NCBI GenBank assembly: GCA_020736575.1
Contig: JAGPYM010000032.1
Span: 368,750-432,749 of the forward strand
Direction: 5' to 3'
Source: Thelonectria olida
Lineage: Eukaryota > Ascomycota > Sordariomycetes > Hypocreales > Nectriaceae
Length of the DNA stretch: 64,000 nucleotides
A program made the position numbers and the translations under genes. Position 1 is the first letter of the stretch. The number at the start of each line of letters is the position of its first letter. Shown here piece by piece: positions 23,017 to 33,904 of this stretch. The notes beneath the pieces are model-generated. The model did no database searches. It was not told where the DNA came from and was given only the letters and a program-made list of their open reading frames with translations.

Positions 23017-23427
23017 ATGGCGCGACAGCAGAGGGCCAAGCTTACGGGCGCCGCTGAAAGTGTAAGAAAACTCAGAAATTGGGAAAGGGATCAGAGCGCA
23101 CGCGCCTCATGGAAGGAGTTACGGCGTGCATCCCGCAAAGCGGCAAAAAGAGGGACGCTCTGTGACACGAGTACGGCGGGTCTTGATATGACTCACCCGC
23201 AGCGCGAGCTCATGGATGTGGAAGCCGGGCAGGAAACGTACGAAGGGACTTCCCCGTTTCGGTGGAACGAGCTTCCTGAAATCATAGTTCACCCCCCTTC
23301 GGATGACGACATGAATACGGAAAGTCGAAGAGAAGAGCATATTATCAGCGTTCAGATTGAGGCACAGTTGATGGAAACGATGTCGGGGGCTCTTGTCGCA
23401 AAGCGTGCTGAAGCCGAGATCCCGTGA
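23017..23427 (+). CDS. Hypothetical protein, 136 aa
   Basis: One exon from ATG 23017. The N-terminal 50 residues are strongly basic and helical (RQQRAKLTGAAESVRKLRNW, then SWKELRRASRKAAKR). The C-terminal part is acidic with ELPEIIVHPPSDDDMNTESRREEH and a closing helix. The charge split suggests a small nucleic-acid- or protein-binding protein, but no domain is recognised. The minus-strand frame covering the same DNA looks like a shadow (poor composition). Confidence 0.4.
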   Translation: MARQQRAKLTGAAESVRKLRNWERDQSARASWKELRRASRKAAKRGTLCDTSTAGLDMTHPQRELMDVEAGQETYEGTSPFRWNELPEIIVHPPSDDDMNTESRREEHIISVQIEAQLMETMSGALVAKRAEAEIP

Positions 23428-23878
23428 GGACCACCCGTGTCGGATCATAGAGGACTCAGGCTTGGCAGGGAAGAATATCATGATAGTGACGCTCTTGAGC
23501 TGAGCCCTTTGCGGCTTGAGACTTTGTGATGGATCACAATATAATGGGACATCTATCACAGAGCACGTCTGTGGTAACTCACAAACCGCATAGACAGTAT
23601 AATAGATGGCTAGAATACTGCCTTCCATCGGACACGCCGGTCCAATGCTATTGTAAACCATTCCTTGAGGTATCCAATAGTTCGTCAAACGTCAGGTGGT
23701 TTACCAAAGAGCCAGGGGGCCAGCCCATAACCTCTGTTCGTAAAGAGGCTCTGAAGCCGAGTTGATCCTGGTCAAGAAATGATTTCGGCTTGACTGGGAG
23801 GGCACATTGCATATATAAAGCGAAGCCGCAAACTTGCGCAATCAGCAGCGACCCGTCGTCATCTGCCTTTGTACAATT

Positions 23879-24274
23879 ATGGCTAAGACCGGATACGTTA
23901 AGATTGGTGGCGCGCAGCTGTTGCGTCGTCAGCAGAGCCCTGGGTCTAAACTCTCAAAAGGACTTACTGATACATGGAAAAGAATCTTGGCCAATTCGTC
24001 GACTAGAGCTAAAGACGTCCCCCGAACATGCAGCGTAGAAAGCTTGCGCCCTTCCGTGGCAGTAGATGAAAGCGGAGGCGTAGGCACGAAGATGGATCCT
24101 CGATGGAACGTTAGAGTGGGCGGGGCTAGAGTAAAGCCGCCGTACATTGTATTTACCCATACACATCCCTGTTACGAACACGGTGAGGAAGAAGATTTGT
24201 ATTGTGGATGGTGGTCTGACGGTGAGGGTGGTGACGAAGAGAAAGAGCTCAAAAATGGCTGGACGGTATTGTGA
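23879..24274 (+). CDS. Hypothetical protein, 131 aa
   Basis: One exon from the ATG at 23879 (an earlier in-frame TTG is not used). Basic N-terminal half, then the block PRWNVRVGGARVKPPYIV, then a very acidic, Trp-containing end (HGEEEDLYCGWWSDGEGG). No signal peptide or known motif. It lies 450 bp downstream of another small orphan gene in the same orientation. Not recognised. Confidence 0.35.
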   Translation: MAKTGYVKIGGAQLLRRQQSPGSKLSKGLTDTWKRILANSSTRAKDVPRTCSVESLRPSVAVDESGGVGTKMDPRWNVRVGGARVKPPYIVFTHTHPCYEHGEEEDLYCGWWSDGEGGDEEKELKNGWTVL

Positions 24275-24785
24275 GGTTCTTTGCCTCTTTCGAAGCGTTG
24301 TACGGTACTTACATTGTTCTACCTATTCGCTTCTGGTGAATCAACTGAGAATGAATACCACCACATAATCTGTCTTCTTGACGTTCTTCCTAGGCGGAGC
24401 CGCTATATCTGAATAGAGCGGATACAAGAATTGTAGCTTGCCTCAAACGGTGGGAGACGAGGTGGCGAGTGTCAACGGTAGTAGGTTGATCAATGACTAT
24501 TTAGGGGAACTGAATACCTTATGATGATAAATGTCCACGTAATTGGTTGAACTCGTAGATCTCTGCACGACTGATGGGCAGAGAAGCCTTAGCGGAAACA
24601 ACCAAGCGCACGTTTCTTGCTTACAATTGGTCTCCAAGTCGAATTCGTGTCACGTGACTATTGGCAGTCACAACGACGATATGGTTCTTCGCCTTCGACA
24701 TATATTGGCCTTCCTGGTGTCATTCCTACTACATTACCGGCTTCCCACTTTCAAACTCCCCCACACCTTTCATTGACAAGATACA
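24275..24785. other. Intergenic, nothing supported
   Basis: No gene-like frame. The last 150 bp are the former promoter region of the patatin-like pseudogene. Confidence 0.4.
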
Positions 24786-25654
24786 ATGCCAAACAATGAC
24801 ATTCGCCTACTCGCTTTGGATGGTAACGGGATCCGTGGTTTATATTTATTGATTGCATAATAAAGCCTCATGGTTACCATCGGCCCTGACTCTCCGCTCA
24901 AACCATGCAAGTGCTTTGACATGATCGGTGGCACGAGCACAGGTGGCCTCATTGCCATTATGCTCGGTCGCCTATGATTGACGGTCGAAGAATGCATCGC
25001 TGCCTCCACGTCCTTGGTTGGGAAGGTGTTTGTGGAGAAGAGCCGTAAGATGAAGATTAATGGCCAGCCGCGGAGTGTATTCAATACAGCAGCATCAGAA
25101 CAGGCAGTCAAGGAGATTGTGGCGAACAAGGGGTACGATGAAGACGCTCTACTCCAAAACTACACCAGCACGGATTGAAAAGTGTAAGTTTCTCGTCCAT
25201 CTCCTTGAATCGCGGCACGCCTAATCGACTAGCTTTGTGTGCACGACGAGCAAAGAAGCCGGACGCATTGTCTGTCTAACGAGTTACCGTTCCCTCGGCG
25301 GAGTGCCTTGCCTATTTGATTCCACCAAGATATGGCAGGCTTGCCGGGCTACAACTACAGAGACCATCTTCTTCGATCCAATTGCAATTGGACTATTTCA
25401 GGGGCAATTCGTTGGCGACGCCGTCAGAGCAAATCTCCCCCGTCAAAGCACTTTGGAGCCAAGCCTAGGATTTCTGGGGCGATGATCGATTGCAGCGTAA
25501 TCTTCGGTGCCTGGTGTCGATCGAAACGGGCGCATACGCCGTGGAGCCAGTGCGCGATGATGCCTGGGCCGTTTCGCGCACCTTGAAAAGGCTCGTCAGG
25601 GAGCCCGAAAAGGTAGTCGAAGAGTCTTTTCAGATACCTCATTTTCAAGAGTAG
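24786..25654 (+). pseudogene. Patatin-like phospholipase pseudogene
   Basis: Reads through as a fungal patatin: IRLLALDG.GIRGLYLL at the start, CFDMIGGTSTGGLIAIMLGR with the GxSxG serine, KVFVCTTSKEAG, TKIWQACRATTTETIFFDPI, and a closing RCLVSIETGAYAV. It is disabled by in-frame stops at 24858, 24861, 24975, 25176 and 25466 and by a one-base slip in the C run at about 25437-25441. The glycine-rich oxyanion loop reads DGNGIRG instead of DGGGIRG, and the catalytic Asp block is altered (FVGDAVRAN). The family's intron is still recognisable (GTAAGT at 25184, acceptor at about 25232). Functional relatives hydrolyse acyl esters of lipids, often as the N-terminal domain of NLR-like fungal proteins; nothing NLR-like follows here. 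Confidence 0.85.
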
Positions 25655-26145
25655 AATTACAGCAAAAGCTTGCCTTTCCACCCTCAGCTAGAAACCGCGA
25701 AGTTCGTGCTTACCTCTCACCATGTTGTGATTTCACTCGCCACGGTTTTGATTTGCCAAACCGGCAGGTGCAAGATGAAAAGAGTTTCCGTACAACCCCT
25801 ATCACTGGGAGCGTCACATCCCCACCTCTCCTCGTCTGAGTCTACGCCACCGTCGTAAGGCCTCCCGGAACTCTCTCCTCGTAGTCGCAAGGCAGTCTTG
25901 GAACGAGCTAACGACGCGGCCATCGTATCACACCCGGATATCAAGAAGTACCACTGGCCCAGTACAAGCCACTTTGTCCGGCTGAATCTGCCTGCGGCCT
26001 ATGGGTCTGACATCTGACAAGCGAAGGAGAAACTGTTTGCTTTTGGCCCCATGCTGTTCTCCACTTCGACAACGATTATTTATATCTCTGCTAGGACCCA
26101 AAAGAGCTCTGCCGCTACCGCACAGAGTCTTCCAGAATTTGAAAC
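25655..26145. other. Intergenic, nothing supported
   Basis: Short frames only. May contain further unrecognised remains of the gene that once followed the patatin domain. Confidence 0.35.
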
Positions 26146-26859
26146 ATGAACGACTTGATGACACCGCGACGTTCTGATCGAGTGAAATCGCGACAGCATG
26201 CTGCCTCTCCACGGACACCAACACGAAGCTCTACGGAACAGAACCAGATGCGCTATTGTCTTCGAAACAAACGAGAAAACCTCAACATATCCACAACAGA
26301 GTGTCTTGAGAATGCCAAAAGTCATCGCACAGGAAAAACATCGACGCGCCGAGCTCACAAACCCCCCCTTGGCAAGTCCCTTCGGGATCACACCGCTTGG
26401 AAAGGTCGTCAGAATAATGCGGCCTGTGATCAGGAACAGGACAATGGCAAATTCGATCGCCTTCGGCAAATCTCTCAACGAGCCTTGGATCGCGTAGAGC
26501 ACACGACGGACCGTGCTTACGAATATTCCTCATTAAGACAATCAAGAGAACATGCAGCAATTGTGGCAAAGGATGCGAGTGCGGCATCGAAAGCTGTTGG
26601 TACTCCTCATGCGGGTGGCTTCGTGCGTCCCTCCGTGCCGGAGCAAGTCCACGTACGTCGGAAATCTAAGGCGGTCGACGGGACTCTGCGCAGCGAGGCC
26701 GCCTGTGGGCAAGTCGAGATATACCATGGCGACATCAGATTCGAACGAAAGACGAAAGGCCCGCTGGCTGGGAAAATGGCATCACCAGGAAAGGTAGTCG
26801 AAATTGACGGCGAATATTACGTCTTGTACCAGGTTTTGGCAAAGCTGCATTGGGAATGA
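26146..26859 (+). CDS. Hypothetical basic protein, 237 aa
   Basis: One exon, ATG at 26146. The first 150 residues are Arg/Ser/Thr/Gln-rich and look disordered. The C-terminal 45 residues form a distinct conserved-looking block: GKMASPGKVVEIDGEYYVLYQVLAKL, a beta-hairpin-like pattern seen, as far as I recall, at the ends of several fungal hypothetical proteins. Likely nuclear because of composition (inference). No catalytic motif. It stands alone between the patatin pseudogene and the MetE-like gene. Confidence 0.5.
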   Translation: MNDLMTPRRSDRVKSRQHAASPRTPTRSSTEQNQMRYCLRNKRENLNISTTECLENAKSHRTGKTSTRRAHKPPLGKSLRDHTAWKGRQNNAACDQEQDNGKFDRLRQISQRALDRVEHTTDRAYEYSSLRQSREHAAIVAKDASAASKAVGTPHAGGFVRPSVPEQVHVRRKSKAVDGTLRSEAACGQVEIYHGDIRFERKTKGPLAGKMASPGKVVEIDGEYYVLYQVLAKLHWE

Positions 26860-27000
26860 TTACGGTGTTACCACGGTTCCGCGCATGATGGCATATGTGC
26901 GGTTGGAATGACCTCAGAGGTTGTGAGAGTGTCTACAGAAATGATACATGGACCGCTTAGTTTACCCGTTTATATGAATTAATCTATGCCCCAATACCTT

Positions 27001-28171
27001 TTATACGACTGCCCGCTGTTCATCTCTGTTTTGAGGCTCACCACCACCCTCGTTGCTTTTCATTGTGGAGTAGCCTGAGACTTTCCGACAAATATCCATT
27101 ATACTCTCGGTATCCTCTCGATGCGAGATTCTCCCCCAGCCACACTCAGTAGCTATCCCGAACTCCTCTGCGACTCTTTCGGCGGCCGCGATCCTTGCTT
27201 GGGTACCCTCGAGATCGTGAGGATGAACGAGGCCAAGGTATAGCTTAGTCTTATCTGAAATCAGTCGGTGACTCAGCGTGGACAACGGCTTGAAGAAGAT
27301 GTCAAGGTTACCCATCGCACTCAAAGGTACAGGACAATGAATCCATTGGATCGGCCGTGGGCTCGCTTTCACAATCTGCTGATGAAGGTCCGTGATCGGT
27401 CCAAGCGACGCTGGTTGAGCAAAGTGCTTGTGTTCCATATCACCTAGGCTATACGTGAGTCCGCTTGCACCCACCATGGGAGTATGTATAGTATGTACGT
27501 GACTTACCGTAGCAATAGTGGATACCAAGATCGACACCCTCGTGGACGCGCGAGATCATGCGCACAATGTATTCAACGACATATCGCTTGTCAGAGAACC
27601 ACGGCTCGAAAACGATCTCCTCCCAGTAAGCCATATCCATCCCTAGATCAATTTGAATGGCAAGATCTTCATGGGGAATGAGGTCCTGAATTGTCTGCAG
27701 TGACTTGAAAAGGGCCTTCTCGTAGATGGGCTCGACGATACGCCGAAAATCTTCCTCGATGAGTATTCCGACGACGTTGGCGATGGTGGGCAGGGACACT
27801 TGAAACTTGACGTCCTGTTCGATGATGCCTTCTGACTGAAGTTGCTTGAAGATTGAGTAGCTCTCGATCGCTGCCTCGTCGTATCCAGTCTCGAGATCCA
27901 TCTCTTCCAGCTCCCGCCGGCCCTCGGCTAGTTGTTGGTCTGAGAAGGGAATCTTCATCGCTGGCGCATTGTCCATGAATTTGGATTGCATGACGGCGGG
28001 AAAGTTGGATGCTTGGAACTTGACAAAGTAGTTCCGTGGCCCGGTCTCTCCGTCAGGCATGCTCAGCAAAAGGCCCCGAAGGCCATCGCTGCAACATCGC
28101 AACACTGCTTTGGTGCTTTCAAGCGGGACGCTGCCCACGAGCAGGCAACCTTTGACAACCATGGCATGCAA
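27001..28171 (-). CDS. UROD/MetE-like protein, 368 aa, one intron
   Basis: Exon 1 28171-27508, intron 27507-27444 (GTAAGT...CTAG, 64 nt, phase 1), exon 2 27443-27001. The spliced protein begins with LVGSVPLESTKAVL, has MPDGETGPRNYFV near residue 40, AIQIDLGMDMAYWEE mid-protein, GIHYCYGD across the splice, and WIHCPVPLS, LYLGLVHPHD and ATECGWGR near the end. These are the blocks of the fungal UROD/MetE-like superfamily, which shares the TIM-barrel of cobalamin-independent methionine synthase. At 368 residues it is one barrel without the MetE N-terminal barrel. The HCYGD and ECG motifs recall the MetE zinc and homocysteine sites, but the true substrate is unknown. A methyltransferase role is inference. 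Confidence 0.8.
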
Positions 28172-28694
28172 GGAAGAAGATGTGGACCAAACTCAAATTC
28201 AAGGAGGAACCCGGCGAATTCAATTGCTCTATGACACGAGCTGTCGTATTTTTGCCACAAGACGCTTGATTGGAGGCAAGAAAGAATAATTTCACTCTCT
28301 AGTTGTTTGAATGTTCTTATAGCCCATTATTTAATGAATTAGTAATACGACCCTTTGAACCTCACAAAGAAATGTAGTTTTGGGATTTCCTTCCCTGTTT
28401 TTCACTTTCCGCTCCTTTTTGGCCGAATGGTTGGCCAGGTTGATAAGGCCTGTTGTCAACCCAAACGCGGCCAATTTTCACTCTTCTAGCAGCTGCCATC
28501 ACGTTCTGTTTCAAATGGAAATATTCAAATATGGCATCATGACTCTCTCCTTCATAATTGTTCATTTCATGTTCGTTTGAGGACACAAGTGCACCTCTCA
28601 TATTGTCCATCGCTGATTGGCTCGCCCTCTCCCTTGAAGCCTAGCCGTTCAACTCACCCCGTTTTCCCTGAACCAAGGCTCACAACCAAGCCAT

Positions 28695-29618
28695 ATGTTA
28701 AGCATACGGAGTATTGCAGACCACGGCGCTGCTCCACCTTACTGCCGCGATAGCCATCATCAGGATTACCCCCAGCATCCAAACATAGGTCTTCGTTCGC
28801 ATGCCGGATTTCACCACTTCGGCAACACCCCACGAGGGACGGCTCGTGACTCGGAACGCACGTTCCCGCGATACATGTCTCCGTATGCGAATGCCGCTGA
28901 GCTATCGGGCCCAGCGCTATACGACAACGACCCCAGCCAGGTTTTTGGCCACAGCCAACGTGGCATGCCACTGACAGCTCATCCTTCAAGTAGTGTGATG
29001 AATCACTCCAGCAAGTCACCGCAGGATCAAGCACCACATGGGGCCGGCTCTTATGGAGCGCAAAATGCCCATCACTTCTGGGTGGGCGCAGCAAATCATA
29101 CTGCACACCGACCGTATGTCTTGCCCTCAACACTGAGGCAGTCAGTACTACCCACGAAGGCACCATATCACGCAGTAAGAATATCCTCCAAACCTGAGAA
29201 AACCAAGACTGATCACGCCTATTAGACATTTACAGCCAGCGATAGGAACTCGTCACCATGTCAGACTACCCCTGGCACGACAGCAAACCAAAGGAGCGCG
29301 GGTGAGAAACTGTCTTCTCTGGAAAGCAACAACCGCCATCGTCTGGCCTCAAAGGGCTTCCCGAAGGACACATCCCACGCTATCAGCGGCCCAAAGTCGA
29401 ATAAAGGCGTCGAGAAGCGGAGACGGACCGTGCGCGGATCCCTCCAATGTACCCGTAGGCAAGCAATCGATTCCATGCCGTCTCTGCCCCGCTTGCTGCC
29501 TGAGAAGGTTCAACTTCCCCCTATCCGGAGCGTTGTCAACCCATTCCCTCCCACACACCAGTCCGAGCCTATGCAAAACAGGCTATGGGGCCAAGGTTCC
29601 GACCCGCGCTGGTACTGA
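28695..29618 (+). CDS. Hypothetical His/Pro/Ser-rich protein, about 277 aa, one intron
   Basis: Exon 1 28695-29174; the likely intron 29175-29264 (GTAAGA donor, CTGAT branch, CATGTCAG acceptor, phase 0) leads to exon 2 29265-29618. Residues 1-160 are rich in His, Ser, Pro and Gly (for example RYMSPYANAAELSGP and GAGSYGAQNAHHFWVG). Exon 2 adds LSSLESNNRHRLASKGFPK and a basic VEKRRRTVRG patch that could be a nuclear localisation signal. A competing acceptor at 29235 would give another frame ending at 29682, which looks less coding-like. No domain recognised. A minus-strand frame over exon 1 is a shadow. Confidence 0.4.
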
Positions 29619-30622
29619 CCGAAGTATTTCACGAACAGTGCCCTCAAAGGCTCTGGGCTTTAAATCTGAATCGCACATTTGATCAGAGCCAGTTGAGATA
29701 ACCGAGCAATCGCTTCGGACTCTGAACAGTCATTGTAGTTCCTTAGCGCACTTAATGGTCAAAGTGTGGAATGTCTTCTGGTAGTTCTTAAAATAAAGAG
29801 CGTTTTTCGAGCCGGTTTACGGAGTAGAGTGCAGCTGGTTGATGACCTGTTCAAAGTGATGATCCTGATGTTGTTCTCTCCCAGTTCGGGAGCGGGATTC
29901 CGCATTTCCCCTCTTTTCTAGGTCACATGCCAAGGCTCTAGCCTGTTTCGTCTGACAGCGGCAGTTATAGGTTAAACAAGACTAGTCTGCAATGGGCTAG
30001 GTTGAATATTACCTTATTCTAACTACCAAAAGTTGTTTCTAACCTGTCGTTAGACTAGCCTACCCATTTCCACAAACTTAAATCAATACAATGTTCGAAA
30101 AAATTGGAAAAGCAATGTAGGATTTTGCGCTATGGGAACAAGATAACTCGACGCTAGTTCACCCGCGCTTTTCTTCTAATCCCGTTGAATAGTTTGATTA
30201 GACCACAAGGTGACTGAATTCGCTCTTTCGATGACAGATGAGACCTTATAAGCCCGGTGGCATTCCATGATCGACCCCTTTATCCCATAGCTTGCTCAAA
30301 GACCCTATAAACATCCGCAGCCATATGCGCAAGTGAGTTTCATTCTCGATTAATTTCCCTTTGGCATGAACCCTGCCCTAAGCAGTTCTCGGGCGAGTTT
30401 CACAGAGCCTAACGCGAAATTAAGACCAATAAGCTCGTACAAGTATTACGATGGCAAAACATCGGCAATGGTCCCTATACATCGTAAGGTCAAATACATA
30501 GTAAAGTTCATCTATGCTCATCTTTCAGAACCATCTGGGAAAGAAAATCGGAAACAGTCTCATCGATTTGGCAAACATTGGTGAATCAAGATTAATAGCA
30601 GGCAACGAATCGACGTTTCTAA
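29619..30622. other. AT-rich intergenic stretch
   Basis: No gene, repeat or RNA that I can support. A short frame at 30366-30584 has no coding character. Confidence 0.45.
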
Positions 30623-32356
30623 CTAGAGAGGTTCTTGGGGTTCACGGGCTCCCAAAAGGCCCCGAGATAGCATATGCCTCACCGCGGCAAAGCCGTCCTT
30701 CATCGCCGGGCCGATAGTGACGCCTGCCCCTAGAGAGCAATGTTCAAAGAACGATACCGAGGCATTCCCAGCGGCATAGAGGCCGGGGATAGGACTGCCG
30801 TCTGCTCTAAGAACCCTGCCGCTTTCGTCGATTCGGAGTCCTCCTTTGGTACCAGCATCGCCAGGGAAGATTTTGATTGAATAGAACGGACCGGATCCGA
30901 CTCGACCCATGCAAGGGTTCGGCTTCGCACTGGGGTCCCCGATGAATCTCTGATACGCGTCGCCGCCTCTCTGGTAATCTAAGTCTACTCCCAGATCGCA
31001 CATTGCATTCCAGCGAGCCACAGTTTTCTCGAGTGCGCCTCCGTCGATTCCCATCTTCTTTCCAAGGTCGGCGATGGTTTCTGCCCGCATGAAGATACCG
31101 TCTTGGAGAAACTCGGTCGCGTCGGCCCAGGGCTGCAAGCAGCCGAGGGTATACCTCCGCCGATAATTTTCGTCCAGGATAAGCCAGGCACAGCAGTCAT
31201 CGTCCCCGGCTTGTGTGTACATGGACCTGACTGCGTCGCCATACGGCTTCGACTCTGCAAAAAAGCGATTGCCGTCCTTGCTCACAACAATAGAATGGGG
31301 CTTGGATATCGCAAACATGGCTTCCGCTGTGTGGCCCGTGATGGGGTCTTTCATGGTTGGGATCCCCCAAACCTCACCTAGCAGAGCAGCGTCTGCTGCA
31401 ACTCGCTTGGTCAAGCGTAGCGCGTCTCCAGTGTCCCCTTCTGGGCAACTCAGGCTCCATTGCTTGTTGGTAGACTTCAAGTATTTTTCCCGCAATTGCT
31501 GGTTCCTGGAAAAGCCAGCCGTAGCGAACAAGACTCCTCGAGATGCGCGTATTTTGAAGGTAACATTTCCACGCTTCACCGTGCCGCCGATGATATTGCC
31601 GTTCTTATGCCACAAAGCAACGAATTCGGTCTCTGTGAAAATGCGAACGTTCTTGTGTCTATGGCATATAGATAATAGCTGAGCAACCAATGACCGTCCC
31701 ATCGACATGGGTGAGTTATAGAAGATCGAGTACACTTTGGATTTTAAAGCCATCCAGCCGACGTGAAGAACATCGCGGATCGAGGCCCATGGTCGTGTAA
31801 GGACTCGGAAATCCTGGAACCTGAAGACAAGTAGCGACGCGTCTTCCGCAGGCAACAAGCGCTCCCAAGACCCCAGAGATGTCGCATCGAAAATGGCAGG
31901 GTCGAGCGTGCGACCGGCATGGTCCAAAGCGCCGTCCAGTTCCGGATGATAGTCTGGGAAGCTAGATGGGTAATTCATCCACTTGAAACCTTCCGTTCGG
32001 AGATAGTCGATCATCTTCGGTCCATCGCTAAGAAACGCCTTGATGCGACGTTGCGTTTCCGGCAAGGCTCCAGATGTGGCACTGCTTGTCTGCTGGAGAC
32101 CGGCATTAACATACCGTTCACCAAGCTCTTTGCTGTCGTGGATGCGCCAGGACTGCATGAGGTAATTGTTTGGCATCCAGATAGTTCCACCTGACCGGAA
32201 CGTCGTGCCACCAACGTGGGACTGCTTCTCAATCAGAATGGTGTTGAGTCCCTCGGTGGCAGCGGCCGCAGTTAAGCCCGCTGCACCGCTCCCGACGATG
32301 AGCACGTCGCAATGAAGAACATTCTCGTGCTCGTTTGATTGGGTAATATCGAACAT
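30623..32356 (-). CDS. FAD-dependent dehydrogenase, 3-ketosteroid-delta1-dehydrogenase type, 577 aa
   Basis: Single exon, ATG 32356. The N-terminus has the Rossmann dinucleotide motif DVLIVGSGAAGLTAA at about residues 17-31, then IEKQSHVGGTTFRSGGTIW.PNN, the SGG-W-PNN block typical of the KstD / FAD-binding-2 group. The C-terminus has GLYAAGNASVSFFEH and GAGVTIGPAMKDGFAAVRH, the second FAD-binding stretch of that family. Length fits (about 550-580). Members remove hydrogens from ring carbons of ketosteroids or related ketones, or reduce fumarate-like substrates; the substrate here is not defined by sequence. The fungal setting, and P450s and an acyl-CoA oxidase within 20 kb, make oxidative catabolism plausible (inference). 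No targeting signal is obvious. Confidence 0.85.
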   Translation of the reverse strand: MFDITQSNEHENVLHCDVLIVGSGAAGLTAAAATEGLNTILIEKQSHVGGTTFRSGGTIWMPNNYLMQSWRIHDSKELGERYVNAGLQQTSSATSGALPETQRRIKAFLSDGPKMIDYLRTEGFKWMNYPSSFPDYHPELDGALDHAGRTLDPAIFDATSLGSWERLLPAEDASLLVFRFQDFRVLTRPWASIRDVLHVGWMALKSKVYSIFYNSPMSMGRSLVAQLLSICHRHKNVRIFTETEFVALWHKNGNIIGGTVKRGNVTFKIRASRGVLFATAGFSRNQQLREKYLKSTNKQWSLSCPEGDTGDALRLTKRVAADAALLGEVWGIPTMKDPITGHTAEAMFAISKPHSIVVSKDGNRFFAESKPYGDAVRSMYTQAGDDDCCAWLILDENYRRRYTLGCLQPWADATEFLQDGIFMRAETIADLGKKMGIDGGALEKTVARWNAMCDLGVDLDYQRGGDAYQRFIGDPSAKPNPCMGRVGSGPFYSIKIFPGDAGTKGGLRIDESGRVLRADGSPIPGLYAAGNASVSFFEHCSLGAGVTIGPAMKDGFAAVRHMLSRGLLGAREPQEPL

Positions 32357-32774
32357 GCTTGGGTGCGGTGAGGTGTTGTGTTTCTAACCGGTGTCCTTCC
32401 TTGAGCCGTGTTGAGAGAATGAGGAGAAAGAACTTAAGAAGGTGTCTAAGCCATCGCCGTGCCCCGGGAACGGCTTTAAATGTGTGCCTCCATGACGCCT
32501 CGTCATGTGCTGAATCTCGGTACGGATCTCTTTGGAAACACCGACACGTCGGAGCCGCAGAGACTATGCTTGCGTTCCGGGCCGTTTGTAGCCATAGCCA
32601 AGTCTTCACTCTCCGGCACGGTGAGGAACAACCCTAGACCCTTGCACCAGCAACACAACGACAAGAACGGCTGGACGAAGTCCCAAACCTGCTAGCTCGG
32701 CGCTCCATCGCGCATTGATGGATCGATGTACTTGAGTCACTCCCCACGCAACCAATACCTGGAATATCCAACAA

Positions 32775-33470
32775 ATGATGGGGCAAAATCGAGTCGGGGT
32801 CAATCAATCGAGACCATCGCCATCTGTTTATGTAGATGATCTGACCCGCGGTATCATTGCACTTTATCTCCCTTCAATGGTGCCAAGTACTACGTCAAAA
32901 GAACCTGAGGTTCTCCGCTCTTCAGAGCCAGACAAGCTGGAGGTGCATCATGAGCATCCGAAAGAGCCTCAGCCACCCAGCTTCGGGGCGGAGGCCGGCG
33001 ATGCACCGCCTTCCTCTTCACTACAACAACCCTTAAAATTCCCACCGATTCCACAGTAAGTGAGGGTTTACCTATGCCCTCGGAATGCTATTTGAATAAC
33101 AACATTCAGAAAAAAGCGAAAGCGTTCTGTTACGAGCACCAACTTTGAGGGCAATTTGACATGCAGTCAGGGAATGACTCAACAGAAGTTGAGAAACAAG
33201 ATCGATCAGAGAATTGCCTCCGCTGCCTTCGATAAACCCGCATCTGGCGCTTCTCTGAGATTGGAGGCCATCGAGGAGCTTGAAACGCAACGGAAGACGC
33301 GGGATGATCGGGAACCTCGTACGGCATCGGGGCCTGACGTCAAGGACACTCATCTCAATCGCCAGGTTGTTGAAACACATGATGAGCGCGCACCCAGGCC
33401 GAAGCGTCTTAGATTATCCGACAAGATCTACTTAGAGTACCAATGCCGGGAATCAGCACCCGATGCTTAG
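32775..33470 (+). CDS. Hypothetical nuclear-type protein, 213 aa, one intron
   Basis: Exon 1 32775-33055, intron 33056-33109 (GTAAGT...TTCAG, 54 nt, phase 2), exon 2 33110-33470. The splice creates PPIPQKKRKRSV, a strong nuclear-localisation-like basic run. The N-terminal half is Pro/Glu/Ser-rich and disordered-looking. Exon 2 gives a charged helix (LRLEAIEELETQRKTRDDRE) and ends with RPKRLRLSDKIYLEYQCRE. No known domain. A nuclear location is inferred from the two basic patches. A minus-strand frame at 33072-33380 is a shadow. The gene starts about 420 bp from the KstD-like gene in divergent orientation and shares its promoter space. Confidence 0.55.
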
Positions 33471-33904
33471 TTCTTGCAAAACACATTAGAGTATGCGATA
33501 TTGGAAGCACAGTCCCTTCTTTTGCTTTTTTTTACCTTTTTTGGGGTGTTTGTTGTGCATGTGTACGTCGTTAGCGTTAGTCTTGAAACCCAAGCTGACT
33601 AGCTGTGCTGTGGACGGATTTATTTCGGGCAAGTCAAGCGAGACTCAGCAAACAGATGATGTACTTATATTTTAATTTTAACATGCACTACTTCTATTCA
33701 TACAGCTTCCTAATCAAAGCTCTGCTACGGAAAGCCGTAGTCGAGTAAACGTCAGGGTGTCATAGCAAATGGTGAGACATAAATGCGATTGTTTAATAGC
33801 CCTACCCAGCATCAATCGGGCCTTCCGTAAAGTCATCTTGTTGCTTGAGGCGGAGAATCTCATCAAACCTGCCACTCTTGCACCCTTTGGCTGAACAACT
33901 CCTC

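Noticed and set aside
28654..29229. 191-codon minus-strand frame
   Set aside because: Lies over the exon of the plus-strand gene at 28695 and has poorer composition; treated as a shadow.
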